The notes: generated by a model from the letters alone, not told the origin. Counted from the stretch's first letter, positions 20,909-32,991 are shown. The stretch is DNA of 64,000 nucleotides from Aplectana chamaeleonis (GCA_029168955.1 JAPDOI010000021.1:316001-380000), one strand, 5' to 3'. Made by a program: numbers and translations.

Positions 20909-21006
20909 GATATCTTGAAAGAGAAATCAAGAAGGATCAGATTCCTATGTTGGACACTGGTGAAAATCCGGACGCCCCACAACCTCGTGAAATGATTGAT
21001 CTCGAA
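20909..21006 (+). CDS. unc-32: V-ATPase subunit a, exon 3
   Basis: Acceptor CTTTTTAG ends at 20908. The exon completes an Arg codon from exon 2 and encodes YLEREIKKDQIPMLDTGENP then DAPQPREMIDLE. The donor GTTTGT is at 21007. The following intron is only 52 bp, a typical compact nematode intron and in contrast with the giant introns on either side. The frame ends in phase 0. Confidence 0.95.
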
Positions 21007-21058
21007 GTTTGTTATCCTTTCCTTTGTTGTATTCCAGTGCTCCTAGCTTTCATTGCAG

Positions 21059-21187
21059 GCAACCTTCGAAAAACTTGAGAATGAGCTCCGTGAAGTGAAC
21101 AGAAACGAGGAGACCCTCAAGAAGAACTTCTCCGAGTTAACGGAATTGAAGCATATTCTACGGAAGACACAAACATTCTTTGAAGAG
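21059..21187 (+). CDS. unc-32: V-ATPase subunit a, exon 4 (last common exon before the alternative exons)
   Basis: Acceptor TTTCATTGCAG ends at 21058 and the donor GTAAGT is at 21188. The exon is 129 bp (43 codons) and encodes ATFEKLENELREVNRNEETL, then KKNFSELTELKHILRKTQTF and FEE. This is the conserved coiled-coil part of the cytosolic arm. It ends in phase 0, matching the phase of the three alternative exons at 51595, 56571 and 57258. The intron to the first of these is 30.4 kb and filled with nested transposons. Confidence 0.95.
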
Positions 21188-22102
21188 GTAAGTCATCCGA
21201 TATTTCAGAACATATCGAATACTAAAGAGTAACAGATGTTTAGTACCTTTTTATTAATCAACTGCTAACGTTATAGTGTGCACATACTAACCCCTGACCG
21301 ATCCATACATCGTTTGCCTCGTTTTGTTGCATGCTCTTTAGTTCCTCTACTAGACATTATTTTCGGTTCTCATGTATTTGTTGATGTTGAAAGTATATCA
21401 TATCTCGTTACTTAGGGGAACTAGGCGTTAGGGGTAGATATTTTTAGTGCGACGTAACCACAGCTCATAGAGCCCTTTCCATGTAGAATCCCTTTATATG
21501 TTTTCGTTGCGAGATGCGGCTATTATTTTCACCTCGCTTACCTCCTAAGATGCTTCTGCCTTTAACTGGAGGAGAAATGCCGAACTGGAATTTATTGCCA
21601 GTGCGGTATGATACCATGGCATTAACCATTGCTTTGCCTTGATCAACGGGTGGGTTGGTCATATCAACCAGCAGCCAACAGCCTGGGGTGTTCCTACGGC
21701 TGCACCGTCGCTCAGGGGAGGAAATACCGGTATGAAACTAGTTAGGGGCAGGGTTGAGCAGGCCTTTACGACCCCCCCCCCGTTGGCCAAACTTTCTACG
21801 AACTCCCCTTCCCTGGGGTGAAAAAATTTCACGATCAAAATCGTGACTTATCGTTCGCTAAAAATTACATTTCACGGCTTTTTCATCAAAAGCACTGTTC
21901 ACTCTAATTGCAAGTCTAATAACGCTACATCCCTTGTAAGCAGAGTTAAACCGGCATATACACTCTCATCTCGCAGTTCTCTGTGTTGAAAAAAAAGGGG
22001 TTGCAACGAGAAAAAACTGTGGAAAATTATATTTTTCAAATTCTTAAATCTGAGTCTACATGAATTTCTCTTCAACTTGATATCTTGAAGTCCGCACAAT
22101 CG

Positions 22103-22450
22103 ATGTGGCTCCACCAACCTCCAGGCCGCTCGACCAAGGTCGAGCCGGCGCCCGAATGCCGGCTTCCTCAACAGCAAAGGCTGCTGGAGGACGGAGTCAC
22201 CGGTTCCGGGGTCTCCCGGGAGGCAATCACTGCCGAAGCAGAGCAGTACCAATGGGTTCTGTAGGCCAACGCCATCCGGCGCCGGGCAGACCACTGAACC
22301 GAGGACAGCCGCCTTATATAGGCAGCGCGGAGGAAGGGGGCGGGGCGCCGCGGCTGGCGCGGGCATGCCCCGCCTCTAAGCGGCTGGCGTAGTAGGAAAC
22401 AGGCCGGGGCCTCACGGTGCGCCCCCAGCCACCGTCGCATCCGCGAGACT
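22103..22450 (-). repeat. Partial LTR copy of the BEL/Pao-like element
   Basis: Nearly identical to 28265-28605, including GAATGCCGGCTTCCTCAACA, CCTTATATAGGCAGCGCGG and GTGCGCCCCCAGCCACCGTC. It ends near CCCGACAACA, which on the minus strand gives a TGTTGTCGGG start as expected of an LTR. Confidence 0.75.
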
Positions 22451-22674
22451 CCCGACAACAAAAGAATTGCTGCCAGGGGGCCGCAGAAGACGGTGACAAC
22501 AGGGGCAGGGCCACCGAGAGGACTCAATTAAGCGAATTATAAATTTATAGAAGAAAGGCAGCAAAAGTTATGCTGCGGGGATGAGCCAGCGTATTATGAA
22601 CCCTCATACAGACATTCTTCCCTACCTAACGAGGCGAACCCTCTCACTCATAACAAGGGCGAAATACGATGCAA

Positions 22675-23115
22675 ATTATGTACTCGAGCCCTCGTCGGAA
22701 GCGGGCTTGAGGGGCATAAGGCCTCACCTCGAAAAGAACCGGAACATAAAAAATATATACATACAAGCCCTCAGCAGAAACGGGCTAGAGGGGCTTAAGG
22801 CCTCACCTCAAAAACAGAGTGGAGGGGCTCAAGGCCACACCTCAAAATAACGTATGTACAATATATACAAGCCCTCATCAAAAACGGGCAAGAGGGGCTT
22901 AAGGCCTCACCTCAGAGAAAAAGCGTAGTACATACATGCCCTCGACAGAAACGGGCGAAGGGGGCTCAAGGCCACACCTTAAAGAATAGAGGGGCTTAAT
23001 GCCTCACCTCAAAAACAGGTAGATCAAAAAATTAAAACTAAGACGAAACTACCTACGGCCATCAATTATGACGGGCGAGAGGGGCTTATGGCCTCACCTC
23101 TAGAACTCACAAAAA
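22675..23115. repeat. Tandem repeats with GGGCTTAAGGCCTCACCTC core
   Basis: Seven to eight imperfect copies of a unit containing GCCCTC, AGAAACGGGC, AGAGGGGCTTAAGGCC and TCACCTCAAAA, with an alternating variant CTCAAGGCCACACCTC. It occupies the place of pol in the BEL-like element. I do not recognise its role. Confidence 0.8.
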
Positions 23116-23379
23116 CCACATGAGCTACAAAGCGAAATAAATGAGAAAAAATACAAAACTAAAAACTAGACAAAAAAACTAAACTAAATAGATCACAAAA
23201 TATGTACAAGCCTTCTTGCGATTCCATCAGGCATACCATAGTCGATCCATCCGTCGTATATATATATATAGAATATATATCATCTAGTCGACCATATAGC
23301 ATGCCATCCATCCAGCGCCACAGGTCCATCAGAATACCATGGCGCATCCAACCAGGCATCTCCGAAGGCGAGTACTAAG

Positions 23380-24030
23380 CGTATTAGGCGGCAAACGATC
23401 TGGAATCAATCAGATAGAACACAAGATAAAAATATGTACAAATTTGCCACCAGCGTAGTATAACCTAGCAATGAATGCCAGGCTAAAGCGTAATAAGTCT
23501 GACGTGAGTAGATCAGACCTGCGTAGTAGTCTGTCTTAGTGGTCTAGACTGTAAAAACGTATTAGCTAGTCAGCCACTATGGACAGGACTAGGCGTAGTG
23601 GATTGCGTACTACAGTATACGACAAAGGAGTTAAACCGAGCGTAATGTAGTCAGTATTGACCCGCGTAATAAAAGAAATAAACCATGCGTATTCGAATGG
23701 CGTATTACAGCATACCACGAGAAGGGCTATACCCAGCGTATTATGGTTAATTATTACTAACCAGCGTATTTTGGTTAAGAAAACATTAACCAGCGTAATA
23801 AACTAAATAAACCACGCGTAATCAAATGGCGTATTACGTATGGCGTACTAAACAATACTTTCTCGACTGGCGTATTAATAAATGCTGGACCTTGGTCCAT
23901 CCTCCCGACTTTGAGAGAAAATGAGACCGCGGTTTCGTCATAGCAAGTAATGTTGTAAGCGTAGTGTTTCGCTTCACATTGAAGCGAATGCGGAATAAGA
24001 ACTTTATAATTTGCGCAATAAACATGCGTA
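23380..24030. repeat. Cluster of GCGTANTA octamers
   Basis: About 18 copies or near copies of GCGTATTA, GCGTAATA, GCGTAGTA and GCGTACTA lie in roughly 650 bp, separated by unrelated sequence at irregular spacing. Further copies lie in the leader (26700-27200), the LTRs (1000-1240, 28010-28210) and the Gag region. I saw no such concentration outside this element family. Confidence 0.8.
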
Positions 24031-24046
24031 CTAAGGCCGACTACGC

Positions 24047-24981
24047 CTACATGTAGTCGCCGCGATATTCGCGATCAGCGATGTCCGAATCGCTGTTGCG
24101 CGTACTACTGCTCGCTTCAGCGAAGCATCTGCACATCGTAATATGGTGTGCTCTCTCACAATAGGAATTTTCTGGGGCTGCGCATTCTGCTACGGAATGA
24201 GATTTAGCAAAACACTTCAGACAGAGTTTGTGTGCGTGAGCTATGAGTTCTCGATCCGTGCGCGTATTAACATAGCGGCATTCTCCTGGCTCGTGTCTTT
24301 GCCGAAGGCAAAGAGTACACCGAGGGAAGGGTAATGCCTGTTGCGTATCATCCTTGTGCGCATTATCCCCATGCGTATTAGGACGAAAGTTTCGTCTGCG
24401 CATCGGGCTTCTAGAAAGGTTTCTAGAAAGTTCTAGGCGAATTATCATGCGAATTAGTATGAGAATTATAAGGTGTATTATCACGCGAATTAGATCTGAA
24501 CGAAGTAGTCGTCAGAGTTCGAGATTTGAGGGCAGTTTCCGAGGTGTCGGCAATCGTTTCGAAGGCTCGCACAATGCGATCTATACCTTCTAACAACTGC
24601 GGGACAGTGCACGGGTTTTGCGCGGAACTCTCGAGCATTCCGACATGTTCCATCGTTTTCGACGGAAATTTGCTGCGTATGTTAGTGTTGCTGGTCCAAG
24701 TCCTTTAGCGAAGTAATGTAGTCCAAACAATTAGACCACACATTGCGTAGTTCGTCAAGATCTCTGACTATAGAAGCATGAGAAATCATTCGAGATTTCT
24801 CTCGCTCGCTTCTATAGCGGTTGAGACCTTGAGGCGTATTATCCAGGCTTATGTCTTCCAGTAGACTTGCGTCTACTGATTGACAGGTAACTTGGAGGCG
24901 ATGAATGCAGGTGGAGATTTGTGCCTTACGGACGATAATCTCCATAGCTGCTAGCAGACGAATATCTGGATGCGAATCCAA
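24047..24981 (-). pseudogene. Gag of a BEL/Pao-like retrotransposon
   Basis: Three overlapping minus-strand frames (24981-24682, 24653-24423, 24484-24047) together resemble a nematode BEL/Pao Gag. The N-terminal part is helical (DIRLLAAMEIIVRKAQ, SHASIVRDLDELRNVW). The middle is Arg/Asn/Ser rich. The C-terminal part has zinc knuckles: CTLCLRQRHEPGEC (C-x2-C-x5-H-x4-C), CLKCFAKSHSVAEC (C-x2-C-x4-H-x4-C) and a partial CERAHHITMC. Such proteins package element RNA. Frameshifts join the parts, and no protease or RT frame follows. Confidence 0.65.
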
Positions 24982-25069
24982 ACGGCGGAGTAGGCGTGCC
25001 GATTGTCAGCGCGAAGTGCAATCGATGAGATTGTTTACGACTTCGCATGACCTTTTCGGCGCCGGCGGA

Positions 25070-26554
25070 TTATCTTCTTCTTCTTCTCATCGGCCACATA
25101 GAGCTTCTCCTCAGGTGTAAAAAGGCAGCCACATCGCACGGGTTCGTCCACATATCCATAACTGTTAGAGAAGTCGGCCTTGCAGGACATGAAAATAAAT
25201 GAAATGAATCGTGCCCTGGGTTTGGCAGTCAGGACATCCGTCGGGGATCGACGAGTCGATCTTATGGACGAAGGCCTTGAGGTGTGAGGAGTGTCCACAT
25301 CGTAGACCTGCCAGGATGACGCGTGTACGTCTGGGTAGGTCCGTTTCGCTGTCATCGATCAGTGGGGGCACGTCACCAAGAATTGGATTTAAGGGAGCAC
25401 TGGAAAGGTATTCTCTGACGAATCGGGTGTGCTCCATTTGCAGTAGTCTGACGCGATTGAGCTCCGACGTCACCCAACGTTGACGATCCAAGACAGAGAC
25501 TGCAGCATGAAGTGGCGAGCGAATATGTCAGAAATGGGGACCAGATGACAGTAATGGGAAATTAGGGTGTGTGGAATTCCTTACAATGCCAACATGGAAC
25601 TGTTGCGACTGGAGTTGACAATGCTGCTTTACAGGAAGCAGCGAACACTCTTGATGCAGATGAGATACCGGTGTGGATCTAGGGCATCCAGTGATCACGC
25701 GTAGAGCAGTGTTCTGTGCACGCTGAAGCTTGCTCCAAGAGGCTTCCGACAGGTGTCTTGACCATATTGGGGCTCCATATTCTAGCACCGGCTGCACCAT
25801 AGCCCTGTAGGTTGTTCGCAAAATTTCCTTAGAGCTGCCCCATGTAGTGCCTGCTAGCGAACGTAGAATGTTGTTACGTGTGTTGGCAGCAGCAGCTCGA
25901 ATACGTGTGTTTTCGTGAAAACGCAGTGACGGGTCCAGGAATACACCAAGTAGACGAGGGTGTTTTGATAAGGGCAGCATATTTCCTTCCCAAAGAACCT
26001 TGGGATGCAGCTTGTGTTCGGCAGTCGCTGTGGTGCACAAAGTAACGCTGGACTTGGTTGGTGAGACCTTTAGCTGCTTCGATTCAAGGAACTTGGCCAG
26101 ACTGACGAGGTATTTATTCATCTCAGCAGTGGCTCGATCGATGACAGGGTCAGTACAAATAATAGTGATGTCATCCGCATATAGACATAAGTGGATGTTT
26201 GACGACGGCTTCGGCACATCAGACAGATACAAAGAAAACGGGCTGGGAGATAAAACTCCTCCTTGTGGGACGCCTGCCTTCAGGGGCACAGACTTCGATA
26301 AGTGTCCATCAAATTTCACACGAATGGAACGATTTTTGACAAAGTTATCGGTCCATCTTTTGCACCAGTCGGGAATAGTAGAGTCCAGGATCGATTTGGA
26401 CAGCAGCGGGATACTGACATTATTGAAGGCAGCAGTTAAGTCAACTGCCACGACTATACTTCTACCAGCTGGAGGTTTCATGTTGAAGCCAGCAATTATG
26501 TGTTCTGTGATGGACGTGAGTGCCGTGATGGTAGAGTGGGCCTTCTTGAAGCCA
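25070..26554 (-). pseudogene. 5'-truncated family 2 LINE copy (RT and C-terminus)
   Basis: Flanked by CCGGCGGA (25062-25069, 26555-26562). It ends at 25070 in a GAAGAAGAAGAAGATA tail. The frame 26481-25528 holds VVAVDLTAAFNNVSIPLLSK, GVPQGGVLSPSPFSLYLSD and HLCLYADDITIIC, and the thumb. After a frameshift, 25491-25165 gives RWVTSELNRVRLLQMEHTRF and LRCGHSSHLKAF. The truncation just upstream of the RT palm is the ordinary outcome of incomplete target-primed reverse transcription. It is inserted in the BEL-like element. Confidence 0.9.
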
Positions 26555-27812
26555 CCGGCGGAGTATGGGAAAGTGCAGTGCCGTCTGGCACTCTCTCACG
26601 CGGAAGAAAATCTCTTGCGTGGGAGAACGCGCTAGCCTCTGCGCTCTCCAGCGAAATAGAGTGACGTAGGCTGGGAACGGCCAGCCACGACAACTTACAG
26701 CGATATTGATCGCTAATGCATATTGAGGCGTAAATTTGAGGACGCCCAGCGCAATAAGAGGCGAAATAGAGGAACAACCAAGGTAAGAGGATGGATATAG
26801 GGTAAAACAGGGGTGAAGGAAGAAAATGAGGACGAGAAGAGTAGGAAAAGAGATCTAAGGGCAGTTTTGGGTCAAAATGAACAAAATATGACCAAATTGA
26901 GCGTAATAAGGAGAAAAAAAGATAGAGAGATCGAGGAAGAGGAAAATATTGGATAACCAACAAAAATTGAAGTTTTTGAGGAAAACGTCACAAAAAGCAA
27001 AATGAAGAATTTAGCGTAGTACAGGTGAAATTTTGAGGAGAAAACGACGCGTATTAGGAGAAAATAAGGTACAAAGATAGAAATAGTAAAAATAGCCTTG
27101 GTTGTGGGATGAAATCCTGCGTAATAAGCCAGAAGCGGAACCTGAAGGAGATGCCCTTTAGAGGTTTTTTGTGCTGAAAAGATAGAGAATTAGCGTAATA
27201 TAGGTGTGCGCTTCCGATTTTGGCTAATCGGGCGCGGAATTTGACCCAGGTCAAAGGGACTTATTGAGGTGAGAATGGGAAATGAGGGGTGAATAACCCG
27301 ATGCGACCTCACAAGTAGGAATTTTGCTGGCCATCCAGAGGAACGCGCGCTGGGGGCGAACGACCCATGAGTAAATACCACCACCTAGGCCAGTGCGTAG
27401 TCCCTTCTGCGACCTGTGCAAGAAGGTACCGCAGCTTCCCGAACTACGAGAAGTGATGCAGGATCCGTCTACCTACACTGCACTAACGGCAACTCGCTCA
27501 GGGGTCCAAAGGACGGGGCAAAAACCATCCCGGGCATTGCGCCTCTTCCGGTGTTGCGCGCTGAGTGCTCAATCTGACGGGGCTGCCACCTCCCGCCTAA
27601 TTTTGCACCCACACCTTCGGAAACGCTTAGGCATCCCGGTCTGTGAGGCATGATGACCCAAGGTTGGGGGATGAAAACCGCCACCCGGGACCTACAACCT
27701 AACCCATTCCCACTTTAACAGGTGACCCGGAAGACACGTGGAGTGCCCATTTTCCTCACTACCCCGGGGGGAGTAGGAGTACTTGGGATCGAATCACACG
27801 GTCCGCATGCAC

Positions 27813-28619
27813 CATGTCGCGGACGGGGGGGGGGCGGCCTGTCTTAGCGACCATTTGGGTTCCCGGGTCTCCTCGTCGCGGACTACATCGGCGGTGTTGT
27901 GTGTCTTCCGGCTAACAATTGCCCTCCGGTACAGTCCCCTTTCGGGGAAGGTACCTTCTATGTGGGGATCACCTGACCGGCTGCCGTGTGATTACTGGGA
28001 CAAATACCTGCCCGCGTATTAGCGCATTACGTAACACAGCACACGAATATAAATTATAACCCCTTTATCCTTATAGCACTAAAACCTAAGGTATCTACTG
28101 GGTTCGCCTTTACAAACACTTAAGGTTCCCTTTGACTCATATCCACAGCGCGTATTACGATAGCGAAGTATACCTTGGCGTAATATATAAGCGGAGTACG
28201 TGGTAGCGTATTATCGCACCTCTTCCACTAGTCGACCGCACATCCCTGCGGTGACTAATACCAGAAGCCGATGTGGCTCCACCAACCTCTAGGCCGCTCG
28301 ACCAAAGTCGAGCCGGCGCCCGAATGCCGGCTTCCTCAACAGCAAAGGCTGCTGGAGGACGGAGTTACCGGTTCCGGGGTCTCCCGGGAGGCCATCACTG
28401 CCGAAGCAGCGCAGTGCCAATCGGTACTGTAGGCCAACGCCATCCGGCGCCGGGCAGACCACTGAACCGAGGACAGCCGCCTTATATAGGCAGCGCGGAG
28501 GAAGGGGGCGGGGCACCGCGGCTGGCGCGGGCATGCCCCGCCTCCAAGCGGCTGGCGTAGTAGGAAACAGGCCGGGGCCTCACGGTGCGCCCCCAGCCAC
28601 CGTCGCATCCGCGACAACA
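27813..28619 (-). repeat. 5' LTR of the BEL/Pao-like element
   Basis: Collinear with the solo LTR at 855-1570 and, in its right half, with 22103-22450. On the minus strand it starts TGTTGTCGCGGATGCG at 28619 and contains a TATATAAGG box. Long poly-G and CCGG-rich stretches mark the left part, whose exact end is uncertain. Several GCGTANTA octamers occur at 28010-28210. Confidence 0.65.
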
Positions 28620-28969
28620 TGGTTACCTACGAATCCAACAGTTCTTGCTGACGATTAAGAAATGTCCGAAACGCTTGGTAATATCCTCTGTAATAAAAAC
28701 TGCAGGCTTCTTCTGAACGTCGTCGTTTTACCTAAGATTCAAAGCTCCTAAATTTGGTATTAAGCCCTAAGCGGCAGGGTGAAGCGGGGCGTTGCGGAAA
28801 TTTTCAAAATCGGAGCGACCCCCCCACCACCTTCGAAATTTTTTTTTCAAAATCGATTTTTTTTGCGAGCCCCCCCCTCCGGCCTAAAATAGGCAGTTAA
28901 TTTTTTTCGGGAAAAACGTCAATTTTTCTGTTTCGAAATGTTATTTACCTCAGGTTTCGCCGCGCGCGG

Positions 28970-29291
28970 CGAAGCAAATGAAACAAAACCAATCCTAACA
29001 TATTTTCTAGTTTTCTAGAACTGATGACTCCTTACATGCTATTTAAATTTTCCTTTACATTTCGTTCCTCACTTCGTTTTATTAGTCAGCAGTTTCCCAT
29101 TACAAGTATTCTTCTTTCCATTGAACATAATTTATATCGGTAAAAGAGACACATCTGCAAGAAGTCACTCGCCATGTGCAAGTATCACGGTGAAGCGTTT
29201 CTAATCATATTAGTTTATAAATATATTAGCATAAATTCAGACTAGATTTGATAAAAATATGTTAGGATTGGTTTTTGTTTCATTCGCTTCT
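28970..29291. mobile_element. Foldback MITE with CCAATCCTAACATATTTT arms
   Basis: Arms at 28970-29008 (GAAGCAAATGAAACAAAACC, AATCCTAACATAT) and 29255-29291 (ATATGTTAGGATTGG, TTTGTTTCATTCGCTTC) are inverted copies around a spacer of about 245 bp. Confidence 0.85.
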
Positions 29292-29699
29292 GCTTGAAAG
29301 TGTAAATAGAAAGGTAACCTATTATCACCCATTCTTATACGTTCAATACCTAATGATAAATGACAAAGAAAAATTCGGATATTTGGCGCAAATTACAGTC
29401 GTTTACTGGGTTTAGCTCAAGAGAAAATTTTGATTTTAAGCTGTACTCTGTGTATTTGAAGTAGCAATATCGAAACTGCAGCAGAGCACACGAAGAGTCC
29501 GTATAATGGGGATACCATCAGCTCTAACACTTTTCTTGAGAGAAAAATAGGCGAAAAATGTGTTTTCAGAGAATCAGCATGTTTGTCAGGGGTCTCAAAA
29601 ACCCCGATGAAGAGTGGTGGAGTGCGATGGGGCTAGCAGGCGCGCTACGATGCTAACGAAGCGTCGCGGCCGCGCGCGAGCAGCGAGATGAGCCATCCT

Positions 29700-30122
29700 T
29701 CCCGAAGACAAGAACGATTCTAATGTGCTTGCGGAATGCCGATACCGTAAGCCCTGCCGTAAAATTAAATGAGTCGCTGCCGTTGGTTGCAGTCAAAACA
29801 ACTGAACTGACGGAAATTTTGATAACAAATTAACAAGTAGTTCGAAATCAGTGCTTCCCTATATTCATGTCCATGCAGCTTGAATACTGATAATGGCATT
29901 TGTATTGGTATAATTTCTCCTCACCGGATTTTGATGAGCTTTAAACTGGCTCATTTTACAAAAAAAAACGGCTCGTTTATCAATTCCAGCCACCAATAAG
30001 TGCAAATAAAAATAATTGTTCGGTACCGTCAATTCCAGTTGTATTGTCCGCAACCAACAGCAGCGACACATTACATTTTACGGCATTTTTTTTTCTGCCA
30101 GCAGACTAGAATCGTTCTTGAT
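29700..30122. mobile_element. Foldback element with GTCGCTGCCGTTGGTTGC arms
   Basis: Left arm features CAAGAACGATTCTA, TGCCGTAAAATTAAATG and TCGCTGCCGTTGGTTGC. The right arm has their inverted counterparts GCAACCAACAGCAGCGA, CATTTTACGGCA and TAGAATCGTTCTTG. The pairing is imperfect, indicating an older insertion. Confidence 0.7.
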
Positions 30123-30136
30123 TCCCGAAGCTCCAT

Positions 30137-30290
30137 ACCTACGTGACTACAATAGAACAAACGAGACTAGATTAGAACAAACGAGACTAGACTAAAACAA
30201 ACGAGACTAGAAAAGAAGGAAAGGAGACTAAATTAGAACAAACGAGACTAGAAAAGAAGGAAAGGAGACTAGAATAGAAGAAGGAGGCCA
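30137..30290. repeat. Short tandem repeats with ACAAACGAGACTAGA
   Basis: About seven units of 20-24 bp alternating between AGAACAAACGAGACTAGA and AGAAGGAAAGGAGACTAGA types. Confidence 0.85.
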
Positions 30291-31079
30291 TTTACTAACT
30301 AATTTCATGCAAAAATATGCGAATTACAAAACACAACCCCACCTACACCCAACAAACCCCAAAAAATGAGGAGCTTCAATAAAAAAGCTCCACGGCTGCG
30401 CCGACGCAGCCGCGGAAAACTTTGGAAGACAATTTCGATTGGAGCGCGGTTGCTCCAAAACGGCTAAAGGGAAGTACCCTGGGTATGTGAAACCCAGGGG
30501 CGATCTGACAAAGTTTTAGGGGTCAATGAGTTCTATACGCTTAAAGGTTTGTGAACAGTTCTTTGCGTTTAAGAAACACTGTTTTAAAAGACCATCTCTC
30601 CGTTGCGGAAAACACGCGAAATCCCCCGAATTTCCGCAACGGTTTCAACGTGAAAAAGGGTTTGCTAACCCTTGCGTTTCGGAATTAGCACAACCCGGGG
30701 TTGTGTTGGGGATCATTTTGGGGAATTCTATGGGGAATCAGAATCTTTTTTGAAATTTGAAAAATCTTAAAAATTAAGGTGGTTTGACGTTGCGGAATGA
30801 TTATGATCCTAACAAAATGGTGACAAGCCCCTAGGAACTTAGTCGTAGCTACGGTTTAAGGTCAGTTAGGGCCCTAAAACTTGGTTTAGTGCACATTGAG
30901 GAATTCATAACCTTAATTTAACCTTAATTTCTCACTTTTCCGAAAATTCGTTCAATTTGTGGCTGATTCGCTGTTTTAAACATTTCATGTCTCATCTAAA
31001 AGTCTTGCAAATGTGAAGGTAATGTTTGTCAGCACACATGCCGATGAATATGAGTGTTTTGCAAAACAGCAAAATCGAC

Positions 31080-31160
31080 GGCAGCGAGAAGGCTTCGAAC
31101 TCGCTACCCACATCCCTTAGTAACAGCGCGCACTGCCACTGCGCCATGGCTGGCGCATCT
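31080..31160 (-). ncRNA. tRNA-like sequence (pseudogene or SINE head)
   Basis: On the minus strand an A-box-like ATGGCGCAGTGGCAGTGCGC is followed about 40 nt later by a B-box-like GAGTTCGAAGCC. The D-arm pairing (GCGC/GCGC) is visible, but the acceptor and T arms pair poorly, so a functional tRNA is unlikely. It could be the promoter end of a tRNA-derived SINE. Confidence 0.35.
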
Positions 31161-31369
31161 AAAGGTCTCATTCACGCGTCTCCGTTGATCTCTCATTGCA
31201 TATAGCCTTGCTCTCACATTTTGAGCCGGTCGACATCAGACTTCTCGGGTCTACACTTCTTTACCACAGTTCTATTTCGAACTGACCGCCCGCTCCGCTG
31301 CTTGCTCCGCCCGCACTAATCCGAGCAAGTTAGGCTTTACATATTCTCGTATACAATCACATCCTCGCG

Positions 31370-31670
31370 TGTCCGTTGCCATAACATAGGTGCGCCGAGT
31401 TTGCGCCAACCTTCAATGTGGAGCGCAAAGTATTATTAGGATCTATGCCGACCGCATGTGATTCTCAATTCCGTGCAGGAACTGCGGCAAGAGTTTAGAT
31501 TACTCGATTATATGCATACTACTCATTCAACTACCGAATTTAGTCGGAGCAGATCTCACTAACCGTTGTGGCTCCCGGTTTACGGTGTGGTTCGCGTTAG
31601 CTAAACTTCGTGCACATGTTGCATAACTTATGGACACCGAGTTTGTGCCAACGCAAATTACAGCGTCGAG
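31370..31670. repeat. Half copies of the GCGCAAACTCGGTG foldback MITE
   Basis: 31380-31465 matches the right arm of the element at 14431-14690 (CCATAACATA, GCCGAGTTTGCGCCAACC, GCGCAAAGT). 31630-31665 holds a shorter piece (ACCGAGTTTGTGCCAAC). Confidence 0.7.
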
Positions 31671-32876
31671 AAGGTACCAAAACGGTCAGTGGATCTGTGC
31701 CAACTGTTTATTGTTCATCATTACGCAGATTACGGTGATGTATGCAGATTGCATTGTGATAATAGCGCTCCTTTTGCTTGTTATTATGATAGCTGGCCGC
31801 TTTATCTACAATTATTGCTGGTCATTTCTGACCACTCTAGAAATTTGTGTCTCTAAGTCTCTATATCTGTAGCTCGCGGCCCTTCGTGGTGTTCTCCAGA
31901 AGTCTTCATTGGAGTGTTAATGTCTCATTCAAGTCAACTGTCTCAGTGCGAGTATTTGCTTTCTGAGAGTAGTCGAACTCCAGTGCTGATGTTTTTAGAA
32001 GTCAATTAAAAAAAATCTTGCCAATGATGCAGTAATATCTAGGAAGATCAACCCTCAATCTAATGAGCATACGACAGTATGACTGATATTTGCATACGAG
32101 AACTAGCCTTCATTTCCCTGCTACTCGCACTTTTCTATATCACTATCAAAGAAGTGGTGGGTTTTTAGAGTGATATCTTCATTTTCATGGTTGAATTTTT
32201 CGAAAACAGCCGCTTCGCATCCACGATTGTGATAATACGACTGCGAGTAGGGTGGAAATGAAGGGTACATAATGCTCTTCATAACTAATAGTAATTGGAC
32301 CAAAGGCTTCTTGTTTGGGAATTCCGGATTGTGAATACGACATTGCACCTTGCTTCTCGCCTTCGAGTCGCAAGTGTTTCAAAGAATTTGATTATTTCAA
32401 TATTGCATACCACTGGGAAATAGTTCTACTACCTATATCACCGTTTCTTCTATCCATCGCCCTTTTACCAGTGTTCTCACCTTTATTTCTTGTTTTCGTG
32501 AAGTCAGCGGCAAACGATCCTGCAGACAGTGGCTTGGCGAAAACCGTAGAAGACGTGTTGATTCCAATTGATCCAGCTCGATGAGCAGCGGCATTAAAAC
32601 AACTCCGATGGCATTCAAAATGTGTAGATACAGTTCCCTTGTTGTCGTTGTGCTTCAAATTTTTGTTGTATCACATTCTTCATTCATACACAGACGATAT
32701 ACAACGCAAGCATTATGTTGATATACGTTCAACATTTTTATCAAAATAATATTGATACTCTGTCAAAATAAACTGTCTATCACTTGTCGTTGAGGACGAG
32801 ACGTGAGGTTTGGTAGAGGTGCTCTCTCTCCCATGTCGTTCGCAAACCAGCACATCGCGTTCAGTTGGCACGAATC

Positions 32877-32991
32877 TCATTGATACTTTGCGTTCCTTAT
32901 TGTGTGTTGGCGCAAACTCAGTATGCATGCGTTGTAACATACTTGCATCGAGTCCGCGCAAACGCACACTAAAGAACGCAAAGTATCAATG
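32877..32991. repeat. Hairpin relative of the GCGCAAACTC MITE
   Basis: Arms 32877-32919 (CATTGATACTTTGCGTTC.., GGCGCAAACTC) and 32949-32991 (GAGTCCGCGCAAACGC.., GAACGCAAAGTATCAATG) pair with few mismatches around a 29-nt loop. Confidence 0.85.

Larger units (their letters stand above)
22103..28619 (-). mobile_element. BEL/Pao-like LTR retrotransposon, pol-less and interrupted
   Basis: On the minus strand the order is 5' LTR (about 28619-27813), leader, Gag (24981-24047), a repeat-rich region where pol would be expected, and a partial LTR (22450-22103). A LINE (25070-26554) has inserted upstream of the Gag. No protease, RT or integrase is visible, so it could move only with enzymes made elsewhere. 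GCGTANTA octamers occur throughout, including in the LTR. The left LTR copy lacks the part matching 27813-28260. Confidence 0.65.

Noticed and set aside
23390..24030. CRISPR-like array from recurring GCGTANTA
   Set aside because: The repeat is 8 bp, irregularly spaced and the genome is eukaryotic. No array geometry.
31080..31160. Functional tRNA gene
   Set aside because: Box-like motifs are present, but acceptor and T-arm pairing is poor. Kept only as a low-confidence tRNA-like feature.
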